From: Mytilus californianus
Lineage: Eukaryota > Mollusca > Bivalvia > Mytilida > Mytilidae
Direction: 5' to 3'
Assembly: GCF_021869535.1 (NCBI RefSeq)
Contig: NW_026262581.1
Location: 74,491,955-74,555,954 of the forward strand
Length of the DNA: 64,000 bases
In this document: positions 1 to 10,760 of the stretch, in pieces
How the letters are laid out: each line of letters starts with the position of its first letter
How positions within the stretch are numbered: the stretch's first letter is position 1
Program-made: the position numbers and the translations under genes
Notes under the pieces: generated by a model
The model's database searches: none
What the model was told of the DNA's origin: nothing
Seen by the model: the letters and a program-made list of their open reading frames with translations, nothing else

Positions 1-360
1 CTTGTCGTATTTCGGTGGTTCTCTCAGGGTACTACGCCACCCATACAGAGCACATGGTCTCACTAACGGATTTTTTAGGGAGATCACGCTGTCTTATTCA
101 TTTACTTATTTATCTATAATTTACATTTGTGTTGTATTGTTTTTGTGTTGACTATAAATACTGTCTCTGATATGGATACTCTATGGTTTTTTTAAGAAAG
201 GTGAACAAAAAAGAAGTCGAACTATATTAATAGTAATTGTCTTTGAACTAGTTTTCAGTAACTGTGTGAGTACCGCTAGATTGGCACTTAATGTCTTTTG
301 TCTTTACGTTAGTTACAGTTTGTTCCTATGTTAAGCTGTCATACCACTGTCCTGCATGGG
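1..360. other. No gene; possible SINE tail scrap at the left edge
   Basis: No coding region is supported here. The first 50 bases contain TCGGTGGTTCTCTC followed by GGGTACT, which resembles the central part of the SINE copies seen at 62398 and 10368, so the window may open inside the end of such an element. The remainder is AT-rich with no structure that I can identify. Confidence 0.3.
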
Positions 361-645
361 TTAAGGAGAGGGTTGAGCGTTCACAAATGTTTTTAACCCC
401 GCCACATTCTATATTTGTCTTTCCTAAGTCATGCAGGAGCCTGTAATTCAGTGGTTGTCTTTGGTTGCTGTCCGTCATATTTGTTTTTTGTTTATTGTTT
501 TGCCATAAATCAGGTCGTTGTTTTTTTCGTTTGAATTATTACTCCTTTTTTCATGTCAGTGCATTTTATAGCTGACTGTACGGTATGGGTTTAGCTCATT
601 GTTGGGTGCCGTACTGTAGCCTTAAGTTTCATTTGGACTCTAAGA
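361..645 (+). repeat. Interspersed repeat, 'GCCACATTCT' tail family
   Basis: This stretch matches, by eye, copies at 35780-36145 (plus) and 24365-24740 and 39160-39365 (minus). Shared blocks are GGGTTGAG, TTTAACCCCGCCACATTCT, AGGAGCCTGTAATTCAGTGG and TTATAGCTGACTGT. The copy is diverged and ends before the ATTGGCAATCATACCACAT end seen in the 35.8-kb copy. No coding capacity is visible. It is probably the 3' part of a non-autonomous or 5'-truncated retroelement; the class is an inference. Confidence 0.6.
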
Positions 646-689
646 TTTTACTGAATTTCTATTAAAGTTCTCTAATTGCTCGACTTCGT

Positions 690-800
690 ACTTTATTTGG
701 CCTTTTTAACTCTTTTGATTCGAGCGTCACTGATGAGTCTTTTGTAGACGAAAAACGAGTCTGGCGTACATTATTTTAATACTTGTATCTATGATGAGTA
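690..800 (+). repeat. GAGCGTCACTGATGAGTC repeat fragment
   Basis: The block GAGCGTCACTGATGAGTC, followed by TGTAGACG and GTCTGGCGTAC, is a signature I recall from a very common mussel interspersed repeat. Related pieces occur at 14740-14885, 18040-18150, 45470-45620 (and its two duplicates) and 61890-62110. Only the end of the element is present here. Confidence 0.45.
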
Positions 801-2652
801 CGTCAATAAACCTTTTTCTACTCTGAAAATATGACTATTAAAAGTTTTACGGGAACAAATATTTCAAATGGGCAAGAGTTTATATAAAAGAATAAGATGT
901 TGAAATTGTAGAATTAACAAGAGGCTTTTGTAGTGTAGAAAATGAACAACTGTTATTGTTTTACCTTTTTGTTTATAATTTCGTGACTATATAGTTACAT
1001 TGAACACCACAACTTTACAACTTTATCAATAGTGATACGATTTCTTGGGAATGAATGCCGTAGAACGAACCGAAACCAGATTGCTCATTATTCTTTTAGA
1101 ACATTATATATATTTAATGGTATTTCAATTATGTGTATATATGAGGGTCTAGATGGGGTTAACAGGATAGAGAATAGAAAATAATGGATAAAAAGTGCAG
1201 AACAAAGGGCTAAAAAAATTAATTCAATATACATGTAGCTGTCACAGATTTACATAGAACCCTACACTGTAAAAAAAAGGATGAAATGTTACACCAAAAG
1301 TGTCACCAAATCTAGAATAACTTTTCCAGAAAATCATTGTTATTGAGTGTTTAACACCATAAATCGTTTTATGAATCACCAATAAAAGTGTTTGTTTTGT
1401 GCAACTCGCCACTTGAATAAGTGTAACCTCCGGGTAAAATGTATATATTTTAAAGACAGAAAAAGCTCCGAAAACTTCTGGAAGGGGTTCTACCATGCAC
1501 AAGCTCATTGGAAAAAACACTGTCAAACATTATACAATTATTGACTTTTGATGAGGTTGATATATACACTTCATATTGTGCTTAATATTGTTGTAAATGA
1601 TGCCCTTTATGGGTTCTTGATTAGATTAATAAAATTCTTATCTTATACAGATTCTTACTTTGGTACAAGTGGATTATCGGATTTATCCAATCGAGATACT
1701 TAGTAGTAAAATTATCGAATTTTAAAGTCCGAGCCTTGACGAGGACTTTAACATTTGATTATTTAACTATCGAGATGGGATAAATTCGATAATTTACGAG
1801 TAACTATGTAAGAATCTGTTTCTCTAATGATTATCAAATAAATTTTCAGTTTTGATAACGAAAATCCCCTTGGAGTGCCTTCCACTTTCCGAATTTCTAA
1901 GTCATACAAATGTAAATATGTTAACTTCTCTAACACCTGCTAGCACATTTCGATTCATCCAGCCGAAGATCTGGTAAATGTTGTGTGTGACCTTTTAACT
2001 TAACCAATTATCTACTGAGATCATTGGCAACTACACGTTGCATGATTAATTTTTATAAAACAATGGATCCAGAAAGGGTTAAATTGCCAAAGAATAAAAG
2101 AAAATTCTTTATCAACCCCAGAGATATGATATTCGCCGAGGACAACGGCCGAGGGTGAATGTATTATCTATTGAATTGATAAATAGAGATTCTCTTATGG
2201 TTGTGGCCTGTTATCATGGCTATTTCTTGCTTGAAGAGATATATTTCGTATCACACTGCACGGAGTGTGGTACGAAAAAGTGATATGAAAACTGCGTTAA
2301 TTTGATTGGCTTATCCAACATCATTAGACGATATTACGACATTTCCATTGGCTATTCGTTAGGTCATTGATAACTTCCAAAGGTTAAGACGATGTACATT
2401 TCGTCCATGGCAACGGACATAGTGATTTCTCCAATAATATACAAAACACTCACACTTTTCACCTGAAAATCTTCTTTTTGTCGAGTTTTGTTACATTCTG
2501 AAGCGTATACAAAAAGTTTTATAATGTCTGACGTTAAAGTCTGAAACCGGAAAAGGACAAATGACGTCATACTGTTATGTGTAAGGGACTAGATCAACGA
2601 TTCGCGGAATTTTTAATTTAACACTATAAGAGTGTTGACCATAAAAGAAAAA
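801..2652. other. AT-rich intergenic stretch, no gene seen
   Basis: Short open frames are present, but none resembles a known domain, and there is no paired splice signal or repeat that I can match inside the window. I see only AT-rich sequence and short homopolymers. Confidence 0.4.
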
Positions 2653-2814
2653 GGTTTAATAACTCTTGAAAATTGGATTTGCTTGATATCAACTCTCGTT
2701 ATTTCATTTCAAATAGTAATAATAAACTCGCCGAAGGCTCGATTATTATTATATTGAAATTAAATAACTCGAGTTGATATCAAGCGATATCCAATTCTCA
2801 CTCGTTATGAAACC
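2653..2814. repeat. Foldback (palindromic MITE-like) element, 162 bp
   Basis: The left arm starts GGTTTAATAACTCTTG and runs through GCTTGATATCAACTC and TAATAATAAACTCG. The right arm is its near-complete reverse complement, ending GTTATGAAACC. The loop is about CCGAAGG. The whole segment can fold into one long hairpin. No coding sequence is present, so it is probably a miniature non-autonomous DNA element. Confidence 0.7.
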
Positions 2815-2818
2815 TATA

Positions 2819-2947
2819 AATAATACATGGAAAAATCCGTATCACATGCTGTATCAACCCGAGTAACCAATGTATGTTCGGCCCTCTGGCTGATATTGGT
2901 CGAGGGTGATACAGTATGCGATACGGATTCAGTTTCCATGTATTATT
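2819..2947. repeat. Foldback element with AATAATACATGG ends
   Basis: The left arm reads AATAATACATGG then AATCCGTATC and TGCTGTATCA. The right arm is the imperfect reverse complement ending CCATGTATTATT. A second member with perfect 44-bp arms lies at 60668-60810. It starts only 4 bp after the foldback at 2653-2814. The two members share the inner TGATATTGGT block, so they form one family. Confidence 0.75.
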
Positions 2948-3524
2948 CTCAAAAGTCAACATTTTTTTTATCATATTACTTTTTGTATCCATTTCCAACT
3001 TCTAGTATTTACTCAAGATATTTAACTGATTTAACTTATACTAAATATATTATCTACTTTGGAAATTGCTAAATTTTTATAAAATAAAATATTCAATAAG
3101 ATTAATTAAAAACAAATAATCTAATTTTGGATGTACACGTCTTCTGATTGGCTGAACGTTTTTTGTCTATCAGATCATACACATAATTTTGTCATGCGAC
3201 CGTGACGTCATCAACTTTTTTTCCCATGATTTACTCCTTACAAGTGGAATTTAGAATTAAATTATAAGGACTGACTGTAATATTTTTTTCTGTCTATTCG
3301 AAATAACCTCAAAAATGGTATGCACACTTTTAAATAACCCCAATTTTATAAAGTTGGAAATTTAACAGCGACTTTTAAATGTCTGTTCTACGCAATTACG
3401 ACGTAAAGCTTGATTAGAGGATTTAACAAACCTATAGCTAGGTGTAGCAGTGTATGTTTTGTAGCAGTGTAGGATGAGCAATATGCATACCAGTCCTATT
3501 GGCTTGACACGAAGCACTAAACAG
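2948..3524. other. Downstream flank of the Ig-domain gene
   Basis: No gene is seen. The stretch is AT-rich and carries one TGACGTCA (CRE-like) octamer near 3203. The part next to 3524 would hold the 3' UTR of the minus-strand Ig-domain gene. Confidence 0.35.
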
Positions 3525-5009
3525 TTAAAAGAATTTCCATTTTGGGGTGGCGGTTCGGTTACTGGAATATATGTCTGCTGATTCGACATAATCTACTTCT
3601 TTATTTCCTTCTTTCCACATTTCTTCGATGCGGATGTTATTGTTGTCATCATGGAACGATGTATCATCTCCAAAATCTTCGTCCTCATAAAAATTGTTAA
3701 AGTTATATTCACCGAAATTCCTCTCTCCGTCTTCTTCTTCGTAAACAGGTGTGATATCCCCATACCTTTCTTCATGGAAGGGTGTTCTATCTCCAAAATC
3801 TTCGTCACTATAATAACTGATAAAGTCTTGTTCACCAAAATTCATTCCTTTACCTTCCTCTTCGTAAAGAGATGTGTTATCCCCATACATTTCTTCATGG
3901 AAGGGTGTTCTATCTCCTTTGCCTTCCTCTTCGTAAAGAGATGTGTTATCCCCATACCTTTCTGCGTGGAAGGGTGTTCTATCTACTTTGCCTTCCTCTT
4001 CGTAAAGAGATGTGTTATCCCCATACCTTTCTGCATGGAAGGGTGTTCTATCTATTTTGCTTTTCTCTTCGTAAAGAGATGTGTTATCCCCGTACCTTTC
4101 CTCCGCATTATCATTTCCATCCCCTTCATCGGCTGATCCTAGGTCGCTAGAGTTTTCATCCAACACTTCATCTTTGCTAGTCTTCTTAGTTTGCTTTGGC
4201 TCATGAACACAATAAATATACATGGCCACCAAAAAAAGTAGAACGCTAAGAGACTGTGTAGCTATCAATACAGGATGATCCATTACAAATTTATGAGCTT
4301 TACTTTCATGTAGAGGCAGAGCCGTAACACTTACATGGTACCGAATAAGATCCCACTGTCTGTCAGTAGCCGGGTCTGTCACCTGACATACCCAAGATCC
4401 TTCATATTTTAGAGAAGAGACATTGTAAAAACTTTCAAATGCTCTACGCTTTGCTGGAATACTGGTATAGCCTTGTATCACTTTTCCATTCACCCACCAA
4501 TTGCGGAAAGATTTCCGAAATAGTCGACCGATTGGAGAACTTGGGCAATGGAGTTTTAAAGTTTTTGTCTCCATGACCTGAACTGGTATACCAACCTTCT
4601 TAGATATCAAAGTTGCAAAATAAATGGTCTTTCTTTGTTTAGGTGCATAATGTATTCGACAGGCATACAGTCCTTGGTCAGTTGCATTAAAATATGATAT
4701 TTCGAAATAGAGTCCTTTAAGTTTCATTCGTTTCTTATCAATTTCAAGATTAACATTATTGAAAATCCACTGATGTGTTGAGTTTGGAAATGTCTTCTTG
4801 ATCGCCTTCAATTCGGGAGTGTCACAAGACAGAGTTAAATTATCTCCGATCGCTAAAACAAACATATCTTCAAGCTTCATTAAAGTCTGATCAATCATAA
4901 TTGCAGTTTTTATTGGAAAACCTTTTTGTTGTTTCAGTTTCTTTGGTAGTCCTCTCTTTATTCGTTGTCTGGTTAGTGTTCTCCTTAGAGATTTTAGCTC
5001 CACGTTCAT
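3525..5009 (-). CDS. Ig-domain transmembrane receptor-like protein with repeat-bearing cytoplasmic tail
   Basis: This 494-residue open frame, uninterrupted by introns, looks like a type I cell-surface receptor. Residues about 50-120 form an Ig-like domain (C62 in LSCDTPE, W81, DQGLYAC with C117). Residues about 145-215 form a second (C155 in LKLHC, W171/W172, GSWVC with C208). Sequons lie at N57, N76, N108 and N196. A hydrophobic segment, about 244-267, is followed by a KQTKK stop-transfer run. The tail (268-494) is acidic and carries five copies of a YGDNTSLYEEE-type unit (304, 327, 350, 373, 414), the first four with a 23-residue period, plus a second motif NFGE...DEDFGD at 390 and 430. No signal peptide is visible after the first Met, so an upstream 5' exon is likely and the true start is uncertain. 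Ligand and function are unknown; a role in recognition or adhesion is only inferred. Confidence 0.75.
   Translation of the reverse strand: MNVELKSLRRTLTRQRIKRGLPKKLKQQKGFPIKTAIMIDQTLMKLEDMFVLAIGDNLTLSCDTPELKAIKKTFPNSTHQWIFNNVNLEIDKKRMKLKGLYFEISYFNATDQGLYACRIHYAPKQRKTIYFATLISKKVGIPVQVMETKTLKLHCPSSPIGRLFRKSFRNWWVNGKVIQGYTSIPAKRRAFESFYNVSSLKYEGSWVCQVTDPATDRQWDLIRYHVSVTALPLHESKAHKFVMDHPVLIATQSLSVLLFLVAMYIYCVHEPKQTKKTSKDEVLDENSSDLGSADEGDGNDNAEERYGDNTSLYEEKSKIDRTPFHAERYGDNTSLYEEEGKVDRTPFHAERYGDNTSLYEEEGKGDRTPFHEEMYGDNTSLYEEEGKGMNFGEQDFISYYSDEDFGDRTPFHEERYGDITPVYEEEDGERNFGEYNFNNFYEDEDFGDDTSFHDDNNNIRIEEMWKEGNKEVDYVESADIYSSNRTATPKWKFF
3825..4100 (-). repeat. 69-bp in-frame minisatellite in the Ig receptor tail
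   Basis: Four head-to-tail 69-bp units encode the 23-residue repeat ERYGDNTSLYEEEGK then a DRTPFHA-type end. Each unit has two tyrosines seven residues apart (YGDNTSLY). The period is a multiple of three, so unit gain or loss keeps the frame. A fifth, separated unit lies near 3732-3770. Low divergence between units suggests recent expansion. Confidence 0.85.
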
Positions 5010-5197
5010 CTTATTAAGGCAAGTTCGATATCTTTTCTCTATGAAAAAGTAAAATTGGTGATCTTAAATGTCAGAGGATAATACCACATTTAGTTTCTAC
5101 TGCTCATTTTATGATTACTTCCATGGCCGAAACATAATTTTGATTTGTCTGCCGATATTCTAAGTTGCAAGATTAATTTGTAATTCTTGTCTTTAAT

Positions 5198-5535
5198 AGA
5201 ATAGAGAATGGAAACGGGAAATGGGTCATCAAAGAGACAACAACCCGACCAAAGAGCAGAAAACAGCAAAGGCCACCAATGGGTCTTCAACGCAGCGAGA
5301 AAATCCCGGTGGCGGGCTGCAGCTGACCCCTAAACAATAATGTGTACTAGTTCAGCCAAATGGAAGCCACATTAAACTCCAAAACATACAACTGAACCAA
5401 ATTTTTTTTTAAAAATACAAGACTAACAATGCTAGATGTTCTGGCTTGGAACAGGCATAAAATTGCGGCGGGGTTAAACATGTTTTGTGTGATCTCAACC
5501 CCCACCCCTAATACCTATAGCCAATGTGGAATAAA
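5198..5535 (-). repeat. 5'-truncated tail of the YLDD retroelement
   Basis: On the minus strand this matches the 3' tail that follows reverse-transcriptase remnants at 18190-18840 (minus) and 61191-61838 (plus). Shared blocks are ATTGGTGGCC, CGGGTTGTTGTC, TTTAACCCCGCCGC and TTGTTAGTCTTGTAT. No reverse-transcriptase part is present. It sits just upstream of the Ig-domain gene and creates a misleading 66-codon open frame that looks like a signal peptide. Confidence 0.75.
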
Positions 5536-6104
5536 CAAACATAAACATATTCAGCGAATAAAGGCGCATCATTGTTAATTTCCTAATTGAAAATATATGT
5601 TTTGTCATTCAGTTGCTGATTCGTGAACTTAGACCCCATTTCACCTCAAAGCAACGCTAGTAATTAAAGATTAGAACTTGAGACGGAAAATTCTTTACAA
5701 AATGCACGACACTACTATTGTTAGTGTGCACTTTGCACTACTAATGAATTACCTGTGCACTTTGCACTACTAATGAATTAACTGTGGTTCTCTACAGCTG
5801 TCTGGTTAAAATGTTGCCGCCAGTTAAACGCGTTAATTTTAAAAAACAAATTTCAATCGTGACAATTTTTAATGCACTGCAATATTTGGAGAGAAACACA
5901 CACACACACATCCGGATGAATCAAAGTTAACAGAAATTCAGTATTTTTTTGGCGATTAAAATTCTATTTTTATAAAATAAGGAGATGTGGTATGATTGCC
6001 AATGGAACGCAAATATAATCAAGTCATACATGTCATAGTACGAACGTCATCTGAATGTTGTAGAATTTTTACATAGTCACACATTTGTTTAACCTTTTGA
6101 GAGG
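5536..6104. repeat. Intergenic stretch with direct repeat and small repeat scraps
   Basis: A direct repeat of about 31 bp occurs twice at 5728-5784 (core GTGCACTTTGCACTACTAAT). A (CA)n run lies near 5895-5911. At about 5980-6005 there is a scrap ending GGTATGATTGCCAATGG, which is the end sequence of the GCCACATTCT family. No gene is seen. Confidence 0.5.
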
Positions 6105-6870
6105 ATTGAGGACAGGACCTAATGTTGAGCCCCATAGTCCCTCCCCCTTTATTATCATAAATCCCCGATTTTCTAATATATATGTTGTGTACAAGTTGTA
6201 ATGTAGTACAAATTATAATTTGTACAGATTTTTTGTACAAGTTATCAGTCTTTTATGAACTGCTTAACACAAATGGATGATGCAAGCACACAGTCTTTTG
6301 TTTCTCATATTTCTGTCATATTTCCACAGCTAAATGATACAATCTAATACTGAGCATTGATACAAAAACATTATAAGAACACAAAAAGACTTTTTATGGA
6401 TATGATTTTGGTATAAGGAGAAAAATAAAATTAGAATATAAACCATTCAGGTATCCTCATTTCCAGTTTGAGGACAAAGAGAATAGCACTAAATGTTAGG
6501 TTGAAGTATATAAATTTGAATTTAAGACATTAAACTGATACATTTTAGAAGATAAACTTTTATCACCTGGTGCAAGAAGGTATGTGTCAAAAAACTTATA
6601 ACTTGTACAAAAACCATGTACAAATTATAATTTGTACAAACTTACATCTTGTACACAACATATATATATATCATTTATTTGTACAATATGTAAACCAATA
6701 TACCATATTTTTACTCTAAATATACATGTTTACTATCAATGTGCCACTCGAGTGGCACATTGATAGTAACATGTATATTTAGTCGAGTGGCACATTGATA
6801 GTAAACATGTATATTTAGAGTAAAAATATGGGGGCTCAACACAGGATCCTGTCATCAAGCACCTATGTCC
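6105..6870. mobile_element. Nested inverted-repeat element
   Basis: Outer arms: GAGGACAGGACC..GAGCCCCATAG at 6108-6140 and the inverse GGGGCTCAACACAGGATCC near 6831-6850. Inner arms of about 70 bp at 6176-6246 and 6594-6668 share TTGTGTACAAG and GTACAAATTATAATTTGTAC. A third palindrome with TACATGTTTACTATCAATG lies at 6703-6831, one arm being partly duplicated. No transposase frame is seen, so this is a non-autonomous DNA element with a foldback inserted in its right part. Confidence 0.6.
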
Positions 6871-7420
6871 ATTTTACGTTTAAAAAACAATAAAACAGAT
6901 AGTTCGATTTCTATTTTGTTCTACAGATGGGTTAACAACTGAATAGCATCACATGATACGTGCATTCGTTTCACGTGATTACTGGACTTGTCAAACTGTC
7001 AAAATCTGTCTTCAATGTTCTGTTGCCTTAGCGATGATAACACGATTTAAATGCATGAAATTAATCATTTATTTTCAAACAGATGTAAATTCAGATGTAA
7101 ATATTTCAAAGAATTTAACGGTTTTAGCCAGATTTTTTGTGTAAAAATAGCTGCACTATATATATCTCTCTCGATCGTCGAAACAGCTCGATCTTCTCTG
7201 TAAAGTCAATAACACCATCAGCTAACCTCGGGTGACTCTGTTTCTCTCCAGGAGGTACGGAGTCGGTCGAGTTGTGACGAATGGTCAATAATAACTGAAA
7301 ACATGGGTACAATAATATTTTATTATATATATAGACTTGTTTCGAAATTTTCAGAACACATAGTCTCTGGAACAAAAAAAAGGATCTCCAAAGGTGTGTT
7401 CCTCTACTTATATATATAGT
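6871..7420. other. AT-rich stretch, no supported gene
   Basis: A 118-codon open frame on the minus strand (7124-7480) has no recognisable domain and overlaps repeat sequence. It is not supported as a gene. Confidence 0.35.
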
Positions 7421-8450
7421 GTTACCATAGATGTAATAGCCATAGATAAAGTACTCAGAATTTGTCACACTGAGCCCCATGTAGTTCCCTTTGAAATATC
7501 AAAAGCACGGCACTGCGCGTAGTGGCCTATGATGTAGATGATATTTGCCGACATCCTCCCAATAGACTAATTACTTATCATAATTATATTTAAATTATCG
7601 GGCACTCGTCTTCCTAAGCTCATTTAGATATGAACTTACATATATCTCCCCAAAAAAGTGTTGAAACTTTCTGTCCTAACACGAAGTTTTAGAAAATAAA
7701 GAGAAAAAAGGAATACATTATAAACTTATTAAACGCCGTTTGGTGAAGAAAACGTATGTAGTGGACACACTGAATACATTAAATAATTGGGAAATAGCAC
7801 AATCATGTTTCTGAATTTTTTCTTCTATATACCTTTCCGCTTACCATTTTTGTGCTTGTTTTGCTATTAAATAGATGGTGGTATAATCTGATTGTCGATT
7901 TCATTTTTGAAGTAAAAAATATATAGATTAAGCGTTATAATGGCTATGATAAAATGAAAATATAGGAGTTTTGTCCTGTGTCATTCATGGTTTTTCCCCT
8001 TCCTTCTTACAATTGTGTTAGAGGTGTGATTCGTACTATAAATGACAGCTATATATCCCTTCCGGCGTGGGACGTTTGCGCTTTTATATAGGACGTTTGT
8101 GCTTTTGATATAAGGACATTTGCGCTTTTTATAAAGGACATTTGCGCTTTTACAATATTTACTTCTCATGACTTCCCCTCTATTTTATCCGAGCTTTGGA
8201 CCTGGCAGAGTTAAAAAAAAAAGTCGTTTTTTTATTATGGTTAAAAGTCATTACGTAGCACATTCGTGTGTTTAAAAGTCTCCCGATTCACAATTTATTA
8301 GAAATCGATCGACGGCAATTGCCAATGAAGGCTAATTAACACCAAGCGTGACATGTATATAATAAGAGGGTGATAAAATTTCGGCAAATATCATCTGCTT
8401 TTGATGTGGGTCCAGTACTTTATCTATGGCTATTATATCTATGGTGTTAC
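7421..8450. repeat. Inverted repeat pair about 1 kb apart
   Basis: Sequence at 7421-7551 (ATAGCCATAGATAAAGTACT, then GATGATATTTGCCGA) reappears inverted at 8384-8450, with about 55 bp missing between the two blocks on the right side. The intervening segment has no recognised coding region. It may be a decayed TIR element or simply two opposed insertions. Confidence 0.45.
8066..8156. repeat. About 22-bp tandem repeat (GGACGTTTGCGCTTTT), four units
   Basis: Four imperfect units with core GGACRTTTGYGCTTTT separated by AT-rich spacers lie in tandem. This is a small minisatellite with no coding support. Confidence 0.75.
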
Positions 8451-8469
8451 CCTGCAAACTCTGACAATA

Positions 8470-10097
8470 TTATAAGTTATATGGTTCGCTACTGACCCCT
8501 TACGGGTCCATATAGAGGGTTAATAAAATCCATAGGGGGTGAAGCACAAGGCCGAATCACCTATGGATTTTATTTATCGCACCGCGGGTATATTATCACG
8601 TAGACTGGTTTAACGCCGTCACGTGGTGACACCCTATGGGTCCGTAGGGGGTTAGTAAATCTCATAGGGGGTGCATGACGTCACGTCTACTGTTGTTATC
8701 ATTGTTTATTTTTCTACAAAACGCAGCAGAAAAAGTCCCGCGTGCGTTAAATTCGTTATACGGTTCACTACTGACCCCCTACGGACCATAGAGGGTGAAT
8801 AAAATCCATAGGAGATTCGGCCTTCGGCCTCACCCCCTATGGATTAAGAAAATATCTTTCATAATCTGTACTACATTTTAAGACACAACGTTATTATTAA
8901 AAAATGTATTTACGTTATTTTTCTTCGGCACCAAGTGTACATGCAGTCTTGATTATTTTTTTGTTGTTGTAAAAAACAAAAATTAATCCAGGCTCAAGGC
9001 CCAAAATTCTGCTGATTAGAAGTGAAATATTCTTGTATGTTACGCATACCGGACATTCAAGTTACGCCGTTACACATTTTCCCGGCATTATTTTTTTTAT
9101 TTATAGATCTATGAATGCAAGGAGATGTTTGATACATGGATCAGAAAAACAACACCACAATAAATCAGAGAATGCATGGAATTGGATTTTTTTATTTGGA
9201 AGGATACTAGTTACACAGTACGCTAGTGACCTAATACGACATATACGGGGTCAGTAAATTGAAATGAGATTTACTGACACCGTATATATTGCGGCATAAG
9301 TTCACTAGCACGCTGTGTAACGAATTTATCTTCCCGATTATCTTTATATTGGGAATTTAAAAGTGGTTAACATTAGCATCACAATTTTAACACAACACTA
9401 GACAGAATTTTCAATAGTATAGTGAGAAAGTAATCGTCCCTAAAAGAAAGGCGAAAGATACCAACAGGGATATTCAAACTCATACGTCGAAAACAAACTG
9501 GACAAAGCCATGGAAAATAACGAAAAACGACGAAAAGACAAACAACAGTAAACAAAACACAACAAAGAAAACTTAAGACTGAGTAACACGAACCCCACCA
9601 AAAAGCGGGGGCGATCTCAAGGGCTCCAGAAGGGAGATTATAGTTCACAAGTGACACCCGTCGAGTTGCTCATGCAAAGCGATTTAGTCGAGATGCTAGT
9701 TGATAGTAAACATGTATAGTCATAGTATACATATGGCATATTATCGCACCGCGGGTAAAATATCACGTTGTGATTGGTTTAACGCCGTCACGTGGTGACC
9801 CCCTATGGATCCGTAGGGGTTAGTAAATTCCATAGTGGGTTCATGACGTCACGTCTACTGTTAATGGTGACGTCATCTATTGATGTTTTTGTATTTCATT
9901 GTTCATTTTTTTACAAAACGCTGCAGAAAAAGTATCGCGTGCGATAAATTCGTTATACGGTTAACTACTGACCCCCTACGGACCATAGAGGGTGAATAAA
10001 ATCCATAGGAGATTCGGCCTCAGGCCTCACCCCCTATGGATTTTACTAACCCTCTATGGATCCGTAGGGGGTCAGTAGCGAACCATATAACTTATAA
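8470..10097. mobile_element. 1.6-kb element with terminal inverted repeats of about 100 bp
   Basis: The left end begins TTATAAGTTATATGGTTCGC and runs into CTACTGACCCC, GGGTTAATAAAATCCATAG and GGCCGAAT. The right end is the reverse complement, ending at 10097. Arms are identical for about 30 bp and similar for about 100 bp. Inside, blocks such as ATCCATAGGAGATTCGGCC and AACGCCGTCACGTGGTGAC recur at about 8590-8830 and 9750-10030, giving the element two related halves. A separate foldback sits between them. No transposase is seen. Confidence 0.7.
9210..9321. repeat. Internal foldback
   Basis: GTTACACAGTACGCTAGTG...GGGGTCAGTAAAT pairs with ATTTACTGACACC...CACTAGCACGCTGTGTAAC around a GAAATGAG-type loop. 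It shares the TTTACTGAC motif with the surrounding element but lies between its two halves. Confidence 0.65.
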
Positions 10098-10215
10098 TGG
10101 TATACATGTGGTAAAAATAACTGATATATATTGGAAAAATCGTGGATTTATGACAATGAAGGATAGGAACTATGGGGAGCTCAACACAGGGTCCTGTCCT
10201 CAAGCACCTTTTGAC
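10098..10215. repeat. Fragment of the GAGCTCAACACAGG element
   Basis: This matches, inverted, the left end of the 6.1-kb element: GGATTTATGA, CTATGGGG and CTCAACACAGGGTCCTGTCC occur in the same order. It directly abuts the right end of the 1.6-kb TIR element. Confidence 0.5.
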
Positions 10216-10367
10216 GAAATTAATCATTTTCAACGTTTATACAGTATTCAACGACCAAAGTCAAGTTTGTATGTTATGTAATTTTTAGACAAGATAATGA
10301 GTTTCAACTAGGCCTTTAATTGTTTGTATTTTCATTCAATTGACTATTACCAAATGCAATTGATCGC

Positions 10368-10505
10368 GCACGTGGCAGGTGCGTTCGACTCCAATCTTAA
10401 TTGACTAGGCCAATTTCCAGTTTTCCTGCCGAAGGTCGGTGGTTCCCCCCAGGCACTCCGCCTTCCTCTACCAATAAATATTGGCCGCCAAGAATTAGCC
10501 ATTAA
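10368..10505 (+). repeat. SINE fragment lacking the tRNA-like head
   Basis: GCAGGTGCGTTCGACTCCAAT, the CCGAAGGTCGGTGGTT block, the CTTCCTCTACCAATAAA block and AGCCATTAAA match the body of the SINE at 62398-62635. The Pol III promoter head is missing or unrecognisable. Confidence 0.65.
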
Positions 10506-10760
10506 AAAACGCAATGGATCTAAGATTTCTTTTTCAAACAGATTTTTTCCGGCACAATTGTGTCTTCTTTTACTTTAGTGTCCCTGTACTTTAGAATAAG
10601 GGTTCGGTAAGGTTAGAGTTTGTTTTGAGTTGAGGGTTAGGTCTTAGGGTTTTTACAAGTATATTGATTACGCATGGGTTCAGGCTATGTTTATGGTTAG
10701 TTTAGTATAAATACATATAAGTTGAGACCCCCGAAGTAAAGGAAGACAATATATCAAATA
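10506..10760. other. Short spacer, nothing identified
   Basis: AT-rich, with GGGTTAGG and GGGTTCGG-like runs near 10600-10660. No gene or matching repeat is seen. Confidence 0.3.

Noticed and set aside
5090-5290. Minus-strand 66-codon frame starting MKTHWWPLLFSALW, upstream of the Ig gene, looks like its missing signal-peptide exon
   Set aside because: Its start lies in the retroelement tail at 5198-5535; the same sequence occurs in other copies of that tail, and there is no clear donor/acceptor pair to the Ig frame.
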